NCBI GenBank assembly: GCA_947495125.1
Contig: CANLXL010000004.1
Coordinates: 272,322 to 336,321 of the forward strand
Origin: an uncultured Flaviramulus sp.
GTDB lineage: Bacteria; Bacteroidota; Bacteroidia; Flavobacteriales; Flavobacteriaceae
Direction: 5' to 3'
DNA: 64,000 nucleotides
Part shown: positions 8,912-16,125 of the stretch, one piece after another
Position numbering within the stretch: the stretch's first letter is position 1
Layout: every line of letters starts with the position of its first letter
The notes under the pieces: model-generated
Database searches by the model: none
What the model was told of the DNA's origin: nothing
What the model saw: only the letters and a program-made list of their open reading frames with translations
Made by a program: the position numbers and the translations under genes

Positions 8912-9796
8912 ATGGAAAACAGCAAAAGTAGTATGGGGTTAAAGGTGGCTTTAGGCATCGCGTTGGTTTTATTTTTAGGAACGGGTTTTTATACGATGAA
9001 CCTATATAAAGAAAGCAATGAAACCAAAAAAGAACTAACAGCAGAGAAGCAGTTGGTAATGAATGATTTAAATGCAATGGCAAAACAATATGATGTTGCA
9101 ATTGGTGAGAACAAAGTTGCAAATTCTAATTTGGTAGAAGCAAGAGAACGTATTCAAGGCTTAATTGATTCATTAAAAATATCTGAAACGAATGTTAGAA
9201 GTCTATGGAGATACAAAAAGAAATATCAGTCATTACAAAAAGAGATGGATGTTTTATTGGCACAGAATGACTCTTTAAGAGTGGAGAATTCTTATTTAGC
9301 AACATCTTTAGACAGTACAAGAGTTCGTTTAGAAGAACGTACGATGTTTACAGACTCTTTGTTGGTACAAAATACTGCCTTGGCTGAAGTTGTTGAAAAT
9401 GCAGCAGTGTTATCTACTGTGGGCTTAAAAGGGTTTGGAGTTATAGAAAGAACTTCAGGAAAATTGATTCCAACAGAAAGAGCCAGTCGTACTGACAAAA
9501 TTAGAGTTTGTTTTACTGTAGCTAAAAACGCCTTGGTTCAAGGTGGCGATCAAGAATTATATGTTCAAGTTATAGACCCAAAGAATAATACCCTTGGATT
9601 AAACGAACAAGTACAGTTTGAAGAGAAAACACTTAACTATAGTATTATTAGTAAGTTTAACTATGAAAATAGTAATCTTAATATTTGCGAGTTTGTAGCT
9701 TCAAAAGGAGAAAACAAATTTGAAAAAGGACGTTACGTGGTGAATGTTTTTAATGAAAAAGATTTAGTGTCAACATCTGAGTTTACTTTAAAGTAA
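8912..9796 (+). CDS. Membrane-anchored coiled-coil protein, 294 aa
   Basis: A single N-terminal membrane segment (residues about 9-27, LKVALGIALVLFLGTGFY) is followed by a coiled coil from about 30 to 150 (KKELTAEKQLVMNDLNAMAK; repeated heptads with LLAQNDSLRVENSYL). A compact C-terminal domain follows (about 165-294) with alternating strands (KIRVCFTVAKNAL, ELYVQVIDPKNN). Flavobacterial homologues are often labelled ParA-like by error; there is no ATPase motif here. It probably sits in the inner membrane with the coil and globular domain in the periplasm. A terminator follows, so the gene is monocistronic. Confidence 0.8.
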   Translation: MENSKSSMGLKVALGIALVLFLGTGFYTMNLYKESNETKKELTAEKQLVMNDLNAMAKQYDVAIGENKVANSNLVEARERIQGLIDSLKISETNVRSLWRYKKKYQSLQKEMDVLLAQNDSLRVENSYLATSLDSTRVRLEERTMFTDSLLVQNTALAEVVENAAVLSTVGLKGFGVIERTSGKLIPTERASRTDKIRVCFTVAKNALVQGGDQELYVQVIDPKNNTLGLNEQVQFEEKTLNYSIISKFNYENSNLNICEFVASKGENKFEKGRYVVNVFNEKDLVSTSEFTLK

Positions 9797-9822
9797 TTTT
9801 TTTATAACACTTACTTAAAAGC

Positions 9823-9857
9823 AAAGTCTCAAGTTTAATCGCTTGGGACTTTTTTTA
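9823..9857 (+). terminator. Rho-independent terminator
   Basis: Stem AAAGTCTCAAG / CTTGGGACTTT (11 pairs with one G-T) around an 8-base loop, followed by a run of T. It lies 27 bases after the stop of the coiled-coil protein gene. Confidence 0.85.
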
Positions 9858-9905
9858 TGCAGTTCGTTATTCTTATTCCAGACTTCATTATCTCAAAGTT
9901 TATTG

Positions 9906-10010
9906 AATGGTGCATCTAAACAAGTTTATTTGCCAATTGTAGAAAAATTAATTGGTGATGGCACTTAAGGTATTATTTTAGAACGCACCGAAATACCGCT
10001 ATTTAAATAG
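9906..10010 (+). pseudogene. Relic of an aspartate/glutamate racemase C-terminus
   Basis: Reading from 9906 gives NGASKQVYLPIVEKLIGDGT, a stop, then GIILERTEIPLFK and a stop. This matches the racemase C-terminal region, whose family signature is (A/Q)GIILGCTEI(P/G)LL, with the catalytic cysteine changed to arginine and an in-frame stop. No intact upstream part of the gene is seen between the terminator at 9857 and this point. The stretch is therefore read as the decayed end of a gene that was otherwise deleted. The match is short, so confidence is moderate. Confidence 0.6.
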
Positions 10011-10077
10011 AAAATTGTTTTCTTATCATTGTTGTCAATAAACAAGGCCGTTATTAAGTATTTCAAAATATAGTTAA

Positions 10078-10647
10078 ATGAATAGAAACTTTACTTTTTT
10101 AAATTCTATTACCAGTGTTTCTGAAGAAACATTTGAAGAGATCATTAAAATATCTGAGTTTAAAAGAATAGAAGCTGGCACTCAAATCGTTAAGCTAAAT
10201 GAAGTCCCTTCAAAAGTGTACATGTTGGTCTCGGGAATGATTCGTTGTTATTTGAATACTGAGTCGGGCAAAGAATTTAATAAGACTTTTTATTTGCCTA
10301 CAAACTTTGTAGCATCATTAACTGCTTTAATTAAAGGAAAACCTTCCAAGTTTGTTTTTGAAGCCCTTACAGACTGTAAGATGTATGAAATTGATTATCA
10401 CAAACTTCTCAAGTTAAGCAAAGAGAATGTCGTAATTAACAATCTGTATTCAAGCGTTTTAGAATTGGTTTACATAAAGTATGAAAAGCGATTAGTTGAG
10501 TTAATTTCGTTAGATGCCAGAGAACGTTATATTGAATTGCGGAAGCAAATTCCAAATGTGGACACACTAATTTCTCAATATCATATCGCGTCTTATTTAG
10601 GTATTACCCCGGTGCAATTGAGTAGAATCAGAAAAAAAATGGGATAA
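10078..10647 (+). CDS. Crp/Fnr family transcriptional regulator
   Basis: 189-aa regulator of the Bacteroidota Crp/Fnr type. Residues about 15-120 form the cyclic-nucleotide-binding-like jelly roll (ISEFKRIEAGTQIVKLNEVP, YMLVSGMIRCYL). The C-terminal winged helix carries the recognition region IASYLGITPVQLSRIRKK. The ligand-binding glycines and arginine of true cAMP receptors are not evident, so the effector is unknown. There is no cluster of cysteines, so it is not an FNR-type iron-sulfur sensor. An inverted repeat lies two bases beyond its stop and could be a binding site. Confidence 0.9.
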   Translation: MNRNFTFLNSITSVSEETFEEIIKISEFKRIEAGTQIVKLNEVPSKVYMLVSGMIRCYLNTESGKEFNKTFYLPTNFVASLTALIKGKPSKFVFEALTDCKMYEIDYHKLLKLSKENVVINNLYSSVLELVYIKYEKRLVELISLDARERYIELRKQIPNVDTLISQYHIASYLGITPVQLSRIRKKMG

Positions 10648-10648
10648 A

Positions 10649-10662
10649 TTAACAAATGTTAA
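10649..10662. promoter_or_regulatory. Dyad TTAACAAATGTTAA after the Crp/Fnr gene
   Basis: TTAACA and TGTTAA form a 6-bp inverted repeat with two central bases. Its symmetry is like Crp/Fnr-type operators, and it sits just upstream of an orphan TATCTTTG promoter box. A role as an operator is inference. Confidence 0.35.
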
Positions 10663-10684
10663 TTATTAATATTATGTTAAATTA

Positions 10685-10782
10685 TATCTTTGAAACGATT
10701 TCCTTTTTAAGTGTAAAATATTAAAGGATTGATAGCTAACCAACCAAAAAAAACAGGTAAATTTAATTCACCTGTTTTTTTA
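10685..10782 (+). ncRNA. Candidate small RNA (orphan promoter box plus terminator)
   Basis: A perfect -7 box, TATCTTTG, at 10685-10692 points rightward, but no ATG-led frame lies between it and the hairpin at 10751-10782, and the next gene is on the other strand. The expected transcript would be about 80-85 nt, ending in the terminator. No clear -33 TTG is present. It could equally be part of the 3' untranslated region of the Crp/Fnr gene. Confidence 0.3.
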
Positions 10783-10783
10783 T
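10751..10783. terminator. Bidirectional terminator between the Crp/Fnr gene and fumC
   Basis: AAACAGGT and ACCTGTTT form an 8-bp stem with an A-run on the left and a T-run on the right, so it can end transcripts from both sides. Confidence 0.8.
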
Positions 10784-10800
10784 ACATTTTTTTTAAGCCA

Positions 10801-12207
10801 TTATTTTAGACTTCCAACCATATTTTCAGGTTTTACCCAGGCATCATAATCTTCTTCGGTGACATACCCTAATCGGATGGCTTCCTCTTTTAACGTGGTT
10901 CCGTTTTTATGAGCCGTATTAGCTATTTCTGCAGCTTTATAATACCCTATCTTGGTGTTTAAAGCAGTGACCAGCATTAGGGAGTTATTTAAGAGTGTTT
11001 TAATAACTGCGTTGTTGGGCTCAATACCGGTAGCACAGTTTTCGTCAAAACTCACGCAGGCATCACCAATTAGTTGTGCAGATTGCAGAACATTGGCAGC
11101 CATTACCGGTTTAAATACGTTTAATTCATAATGACCTTGCATGCCTCCAACACTTACGGCAACATCGTTGCCCATAACTTGTGCACAAACCATGGTTAAA
11201 GCTTCACACTGGGTAGGGTTTACTTTTCCAGGCATTATGGAGCTTCCTGGTTCATTAGCCGGAATAATAATTTCACCAATACCACTTCTAGGGCCTGAAG
11301 CCATCATCCTTATATCATTTGCAATTTTGTTCAGAGATACCGCTATTTGCTTTAGAGCCCCATGGGTTTCAACAAGTGCATCATGGGCAGCAAGGGCTTC
11401 AAACTTATTTGGTGCTGTAACGAAGGGGAGACCAGTGAAATCTGCAATATATTCTGCCACAAGTTCACTATATCCTTTAGGTGTGTTTAGCCCGGTTCCT
11501 ACTGCCGTTCCACCCAGAGCCAATTCACTTAAATGCGCTAATGTATTTTCCAAAGCTTTTATACCATGATCTAACTGTGCCACATACCCTGAAAGTTCTT
11601 GTCCCAGTGTTAATGGTGTGGCATCCATTAAATGCGTGCGACCAATTTTGACTACCGCTCCAAAAGCTTCAGATTTTTTATGTAATGTGTTTCTTAATTG
11701 CTTAACCCCGGGGATGGTAGTTTCAACAATTTTTTTATAAGCCGCGATATGCATTCCGGTAGGGAAGGTGTCATTAGAAGATTGGGATTTATTGACATCA
11801 TCATTGGGCTGAATTGTTTTTTCGCCTTCACCGATTATCTTTCCGGCTAATTGGTGTGCTCTATTGGCAATGACTTCATTAACATTCATATTACTTTGAG
11901 TCCCTGAACCGGTTTGCCAGATCACCAATGGAAACTGGCTATCATGCTTAGCGTCCAAAATTTCGTCACATACTTGAGAGATCAAGTCTCGCTTTTCATG
12001 CGACAAAACTCCTAACTTGCAATTGGTATGTGCAGCGGCCTTTTTAAGGTATGCAAATCCGTAAACTATTTCTAAAGGCATTGAGGCAGGAGCTCCAATT
12101 TTAAAGTTGTTTCTCGAGCGCTCTGTTTGGGCTCCCCAAAGTTTATCGGAAGGTACTTTGACCTCACCCATAGTGTCCTTTTCTATTCTAAAATCCATGG
12201 TAGTCAT
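10801..12207 (-). CDS. fumC: Class II fumarate hydratase
   Basis: Iron-independent fumarase that interconverts fumarate and L-malate in the citric acid cycle, as a cytoplasmic homotetramer. The family signature [15 protein letters not shown] is intact, and the other conserved regions are present ([14 protein letters not shown] near residue 98; [16 protein letters not shown] near 188). The length of 468 aa is typical. The start at 12207 ([11 protein letters not shown]) is supported by a TAACTTTG box 17 bases upstream; MDFRIEKD is an alternative three codons in. The gene is monocistronic, with a bidirectional terminator behind it. Confidence 0.97.
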   Translation of the reverse strand: MTTMDFRIEKDTMGEVKVPSDKLWGAQTERSRNNFKIGAPASMPLEIVYGFAYLKKAAAHTNCKLGVLSHEKRDLISQVCDEILDAKHDSQFPLVIWQTGSGTQSNMNVNEVIANRAHQLAGKIIGEGEKTIQPNDDVNKSQSSNDTFPTGMHIAAYKKIVETTIPGVKQLRNTLHKKSEAFGAVVKIGRTHLMDATPLTLGQELSGYVAQLDHGIKALENTLAHLSELALGGTAVGTGLNTPKGYSELVAEYIADFTGLPFVTAPNKFEALAAHDALVETHGALKQIAVSLNKIANDIRMMASGPRSGIGEIIIPANEPGSSIMPGKVNPTQCEALTMVCAQVMGNDVAVSVGGMQGHYELNVFKPVMAANVLQSAQLIGDACVSFDENCATGIEPNNAVIKTLLNNSLMLVTALNTKIGYYKAAEIANTAHKNGTTLKEEAIRLGYVTEEDYDAWVKPENMVGSLK

Positions 12208-12223
12208 AATTTATTTTGTGATG

Positions 12224-12231
12224 CAAAGTTA
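12224..12231 (-). promoter_or_regulatory. -7 box of fumC
   Basis: TAACTTTG on the minus strand matches the Bacteroidota -7 consensus TAnnTTTG, immediately upstream of the fumC start. No clear TTG was seen at the -33 distance. The remaining bases up to 12436 hold nothing else I recognise. Confidence 0.5.
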
Positions 12232-12436
12232 ATTGTTTTCATCTGTTTTATATTATGATATATGTTAGTTTTTATCCAAAGTTTAAACCATTTAGGAATC
12301 TAAAATATTGTCAGTATATATTTCGAGAAGGATTATTCGGATTAAAAATGAATAAAGGTTTTAAATGAACAATAACTGGAACAGTTTTTGATTGTAAGAA
12401 AAAGATTTAACTTTTAAAAATAACCATATCAACCTT

Positions 12437-14893
12437 ATGCGATTTAGAACTTTACTATTCACATGCCTAACCTATATTTTTACCAGTTTTTTACAAGCAC
12501 AACAGGTGACCCAATTAGAAAGGGCCTCTAATTCTACAGATCTACCTTATACCTTAGAGAAAGTATACCTTCATCTAGATAGGTCCTATTATAAAATAGG
12601 CGATAAAGTATGGTATAAAATCTATCTTCTTAATGCACATACTCACAAAAAAACAGCCTTAAGTGCTGTTGTATATGTTGATCTTATTAATTCAGAAAGT
12701 CAAATTATAGAAACACAAACTATAAAAATTGAAGAAAGCGGAGGTCACGGCAGTTTTGAACTCCCCACTTATTTAGTAAAGGGAGAGTATACCATAAGAG
12801 CCTACACAAATTATATGCGGAATTTTGATAGGTCTCTTTTTTTTAGGAAAAAGATTTATATCAATTCCCATAATACGATGACTTTGAACAAAGGGAAAAC
12901 TCCAAATAATAAGAAAAAAATTATAAGAGATAGTCTGAAAGAAGTTATGGCAAATAAACCGGATTTACAATTTTTTCCGGAAGGGGGTCATATGATGGCA
13001 GGGTTTATAAATACGGTAGGTTTCAAGGCGCTTAATTATAGAGGTAAAGGTATTGATGTTTCAGGTGTTATTTTGGACAGCTTAGGGAAAGAGGTTGTAA
13101 GTTTTAAAACCTCTAAGTTTGGAATGGGTAAGTTCAAATTTATTCCACAAAAAGGTGAAAATTATAAAGCCATTATTAAGGATAACAACAGAGATTATAG
13201 TTATAAATTACCTATACATTTAAATCAAGGGGTTGCTATGAATGTTGTGGAGTATAACGATTTTTATAAAGTGCTTATTCAATCTTCATCATCACATGCT
13301 CTTGATAATTTTAAATGTATTGGATTGCAGAGAAAGGGCGTTGTTTTTAGTTCGGAGTTGATAGGTAATAAAACTCAAGCACTAATAAGTGTTCCAAAAA
13401 ATATTCTGGAAGAAGGTATCGTTCAGTTTACGCTTTTAGACCATAAGAGCTTACCGGTATGTGAACGACTCGTGTTTTTTGAAACGATCGAACCAAAAAA
13501 TAAGGCGATCATTTCTTCTTCGAACCATGTTTATGGAAAACGAGAATTGGTGAAACTGAATATTACCTTAGATGAATCCATTTCTCAAAATTCAAAAACC
13601 AATGTCTCCCTATCTGTAGCTAATAGTGCTGTTCTGCCACCAGAAGACTCTGCAATGAACATTAAAAACTATCTCTTGTTACAATCTGAACTTAAAGGAC
13701 ATATAGAGCATCCCGGATATTATTTTAATTCTAATGATACTTTGAGAAAACAAAACCTGGATTTACTAATGATGACTCAAGGATGGCGACAATACATACT
13801 TAATGATGCTACCGAGAATAAAGAATCGGATCGAGAGTTCCTGCCAGAGCAAGGAATAACCTTATCTGGTAATGTTAAAAAGGCTTATAACCATAAAAAG
13901 CCTGCAAAGGCAGAAGTTTCATTGGCCTATAACAATGATAAAACTTTTGGTTATGGTGCGGTTAAAACTGATGCAGAAGGGCGTTTTGTGTTTAAAGATT
14001 TAAATTTTACAGATACTACCACCATTGTTTTGCAGTCCAGTAGTTTAGGTGTTCGAGGGAAAAAGAATAAGTCAACAGCATCTTCAAGCTTCTATATGAA
14101 ACTAGACACACTGATACCTCCTAAGACATCTATCAAGCAGGGTTTTAAGTATATATCCAAAGAAAAAGATCTCGTTGCGAACTATATAAATTCGAAAGAA
14201 AATAGGGCTTTTGACCCAGCATTTATTATAGATAGTGAGACTATTATTTTAGACGCAGCACTTGTAAAGGCTAAAAAACCAAAAGAGATAAGTAGATATG
14301 ACAAAAAGCGTATGTTATACAAGAATACTTCTCATACCTTAGATTTTAAAGATTTATCGGGGTTTCCAACAGATCCCTTGGATGCTTTAAGAATATTTGG
14401 GGTTTATATGAAAAATGAAAAAGTTCTCTATCAAGGAGATTCTATTAGGCCTAAATTTTTGCTAAATGGTTTTCCATCTGACTATGAAGCCATTAGTTTT
14501 CTTCCGGTCTCCAGTATAGACTTTATAGATGTTTTAAAGCGTAATAGAGCCGCAATTTATGGCGTAAAATATGTTATTGCGGTGTATACACTAGACGGTA
14601 GTGAGCCAACAGAAGAAGTTAATAACACAGGGATAGTTAAATTTAATCATCCGGGATATAGTGTTTCAAAGGTATTCTATCAACCCAAATATGCAAAAGA
14701 AGAACCGGAGCATAGTTCCCCGGATATGAGAACAGCCCTTTCCTGGAGTCCAACAATTAAAATTGATAAAAAAGGGCAGGCTCAGGTTTCTTTTTATACG
14801 GCAGATATGTCGACAACCTATAAGGTCTCATTAGAAGGAATTACTGCTGATGGAGAACCTTTAGTGTCTGAAATGACTTTTGATGTTGAGTAG
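12437..14893 (+). CDS. Exported macroglobulin (MG2)-like protein with plug-like C-terminus
   Basis: 818-aa exported protein with a Sec signal peptide (residues 1-21, ending LQAQ). The N-terminal region (about 40-145, KVYLHLDRSYYKIGDKVWYK) matches the MG2 macroglobulin-type domain found in many Bacteroidota surface proteins. A carboxypeptidase-regulatory-like domain follows at about 475-545 (SGNVKKAYNHKKPAKAEVSL ... DAEGRFVFKDLNF). Near residue 670-710 is a plug-like stretch (FLLNGFPSDYEAISFL) like those of TonB-linked receptors, but there is no barrel. It probably acts in the periplasm or at the outer membrane. No thioester motif is present, so it is not a full alpha-2-macroglobulin. Function unknown. 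Confidence 0.8.
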   Translation: MRFRTLLFTCLTYIFTSFLQAQQVTQLERASNSTDLPYTLEKVYLHLDRSYYKIGDKVWYKIYLLNAHTHKKTALSAVVYVDLINSESQIIETQTIKIEESGGHGSFELPTYLVKGEYTIRAYTNYMRNFDRSLFFRKKIYINSHNTMTLNKGKTPNNKKKIIRDSLKEVMANKPDLQFFPEGGHMMAGFINTVGFKALNYRGKGIDVSGVILDSLGKEVVSFKTSKFGMGKFKFIPQKGENYKAIIKDNNRDYSYKLPIHLNQGVAMNVVEYNDFYKVLIQSSSSHALDNFKCIGLQRKGVVFSSELIGNKTQALISVPKNILEEGIVQFTLLDHKSLPVCERLVFFETIEPKNKAIISSSNHVYGKRELVKLNITLDESISQNSKTNVSLSVANSAVLPPEDSAMNIKNYLLLQSELKGHIEHPGYYFNSNDTLRKQNLDLLMMTQGWRQYILNDATENKESDREFLPEQGITLSGNVKKAYNHKKPAKAEVSLAYNNDKTFGYGAVKTDAEGRFVFKDLNFTDTTTIVLQSSSLGVRGKKNKSTASSSFYMKLDTLIPPKTSIKQGFKYISKEKDLVANYINSKENRAFDPAFIIDSETIILDAALVKAKKPKEISRYDKKRMLYKNTSHTLDFKDLSGFPTDPLDALRIFGVYMKNEKVLYQGDSIRPKFLLNGFPSDYEAISFLPVSSIDFIDVLKRNRAAIYGVKYVIAVYTLDGSEPTEEVNNTGIVKFNHPGYSVSKVFYQPKYAKEEPEHSSPDMRTALSWSPTIKIDKKGQAQVSFYTADMSTTYKVSLEGITADGEPLVSEMTFDVE

Positions 14894-15110
14894 TTTATTT
14901 GAATAAAAACTTTTGCAACGGTGATTTATCTATGTAGGGAATAATTGTTTTAAGAAATTTGTAAATTATATCGAACAGGTTAGTTTTTACAAGATTTTTA
15001 ACACGAATCCTATATGGAATTTAAAATAATCCACTAAATTTATAAGCTACCAAAATAATTATCGACTTAAGTGGCATGAATTATAAATTAACTTATAAAA
15101 TCAAATTAAA

Positions 15111-15752
15111 ATGGCAACAATTAGATTAGGAGACGAAGCCCCAAACTTTACAGCAGAATCTACAGAAGGAACTATAAATTTTCATGAATGGCTAGGGGAT
15201 AGCTGGGGCATCTTATTCTCTCATCCCGCAGATTATACACCGGTTTGTACTACCGAATTAGGTACTGTTGCAAAGTACAAAGCTGAGTTTGATAAACGCA
15301 ATACCAAAGTTGTTGCGCTAAGTGTAGATGGTTTAGATTCTCATAATGGATGGGTAAGGGATATTAACGAAACACAGAATACCACGGTAAATTTCCCTAT
15401 TATTGCTGATGAAGACCGACATGTTTCCGAGTTATATGATATGATTCATCCCAATGCAGATAGCAAACTAACGGTACGATCTGTTTTTGTTATAGGGGCT
15501 GATAAAAAAGTAAAGCTAACCATTACATATCCGGCATCTACGGGACGAAACTTTGATGAATTGTTGCGCGTTATTGATTCGTTGCAATTAACAGCGTACC
15601 ATAAAGTGGCGACGCCAGCAAACTGGAACAATGGTGATGAATGTGTGGTTGTGCCATCAGTTGCTACCGAAGATATACCTGGCATATTCCCTAAAGGTTA
15701 TAAGGAGGTAAAGCCTTACTTGAGGATGACACCTCAGCCTAATTTAAATTAG
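15111..15752 (+). CDS. Peroxiredoxin, 1-Cys (Prx6) type
   Basis: Thiol peroxidase that reduces hydrogen peroxide and organic hydroperoxides in the cytoplasm. The peroxidatic cysteine is Cys46 in HPADYTPVCTTE. The long C-terminal extension (about residues 160-213, ending KPYLRMTPQP) is characteristic of the Prx6 group rather than AhpC. A second cysteine near residue 177 (DECVVVPSV) is usual in this group. The length of 213 aa is normal. The gene stands alone; the 216 bases before it show no clear TAnnTTTG box. Confidence 0.93.
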   Translation: MATIRLGDEAPNFTAESTEGTINFHEWLGDSWGILFSHPADYTPVCTTELGTVAKYKAEFDKRNTKVVALSVDGLDSHNGWVRDINETQNTTVNFPIIADEDRHVSELYDMIHPNADSKLTVRSVFVIGADKKVKLTITYPASTGRNFDELLRVIDSLQLTAYHKVATPANWNNGDECVVVPSVATEDIPGIFPKGYKEVKPYLRMTPQPNLN

Positions 15753-15785
15753 TGAAAAACTCTGTTAATAAATTTTAATTTAGTA

Positions 15786-15816
15786 TTGTTTAACAAGCTA
15801 TGTTGCATTATCTTTG
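15786..15816 (+). promoter_or_regulatory. Promoter of the 59-aa membrane protein
   Basis: TTG at 15786-15788, a 20-base spacer and TATCTTTG at 15809-15816 form a complete Bacteroidota -33/-7 promoter, placing transcription start near 15823, 24 bases before the ATG at 15847. Confidence 0.7.
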
Positions 15817-15846
15817 CATAAGATTTTTAAAAGAGACTTAACAATT

Positions 15847-16026
15847 ATGTTTGATTTTGACCAATATTTAGGATTTTTAGCTTTCTTAACCATTCTGACC
15901 ATAGGGTTTTGGTTAATGATTTTTTTATTAACCTTCGTAATCCCTTACTGGATTGGAGGTTCTTTAATAGAAAGACTTAAAGAAATTAAAGAAGAAAAAA
16001 GGGCAAAGAGGCAAGCACAGTCTTAA
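15847..16026 (+). CDS. Small membrane protein, 59 aa
   Basis: Short protein with a long hydrophobic stretch (about residues 8-38, FLAFLTILTIGFWLMIFLLTF) and a basic amphipathic C-terminal helix (LKEIKEEKRAKRQAQS). The start is set at ATG 15847; a longer frame from 15814 would begin upstream of the expected transcription start. The good promoter and the terminator on either side support a real single gene. No family is recognised, and anchoring at the inner membrane is inferred. Confidence 0.65.
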   Translation: MFDFDQYLGFLAFLTILTIGFWLMIFLLTFVIPYWIGGSLIERLKEIKEEKRAKRQAQS

Positions 16027-16050
16027 GGCATAATTAAAATATTATATCAT

Positions 16051-16083
16051 AAAAAAGGAAGCTAATTTAGCTTCCTTTTTTTG
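16051..16083. terminator. Bidirectional terminator
   Basis: GGAAGCTAA and TTAGCTTCC form a 9-bp stem flanked by A6 and a T-run, between the small membrane protein and the convergent TonB-linked gene. Confidence 0.85.
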
Positions 16084-16125
16084 TATTTGGTAAGTGTTTT
16101 TTATTAATCTTATGATCGATCTTAT

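Noticed and set aside
9800-10077. Second complete racemase gene
   Set aside because: Only the C-terminal stretch is recognisable and it has an in-frame stop and a lost catalytic cysteine.
15066-15082. Sigma-54-like element GTGGCATGAATTATAA before the peroxiredoxin
   Set aside because: The -24 half fits but the -12 half lacks TTG at the right spacing.
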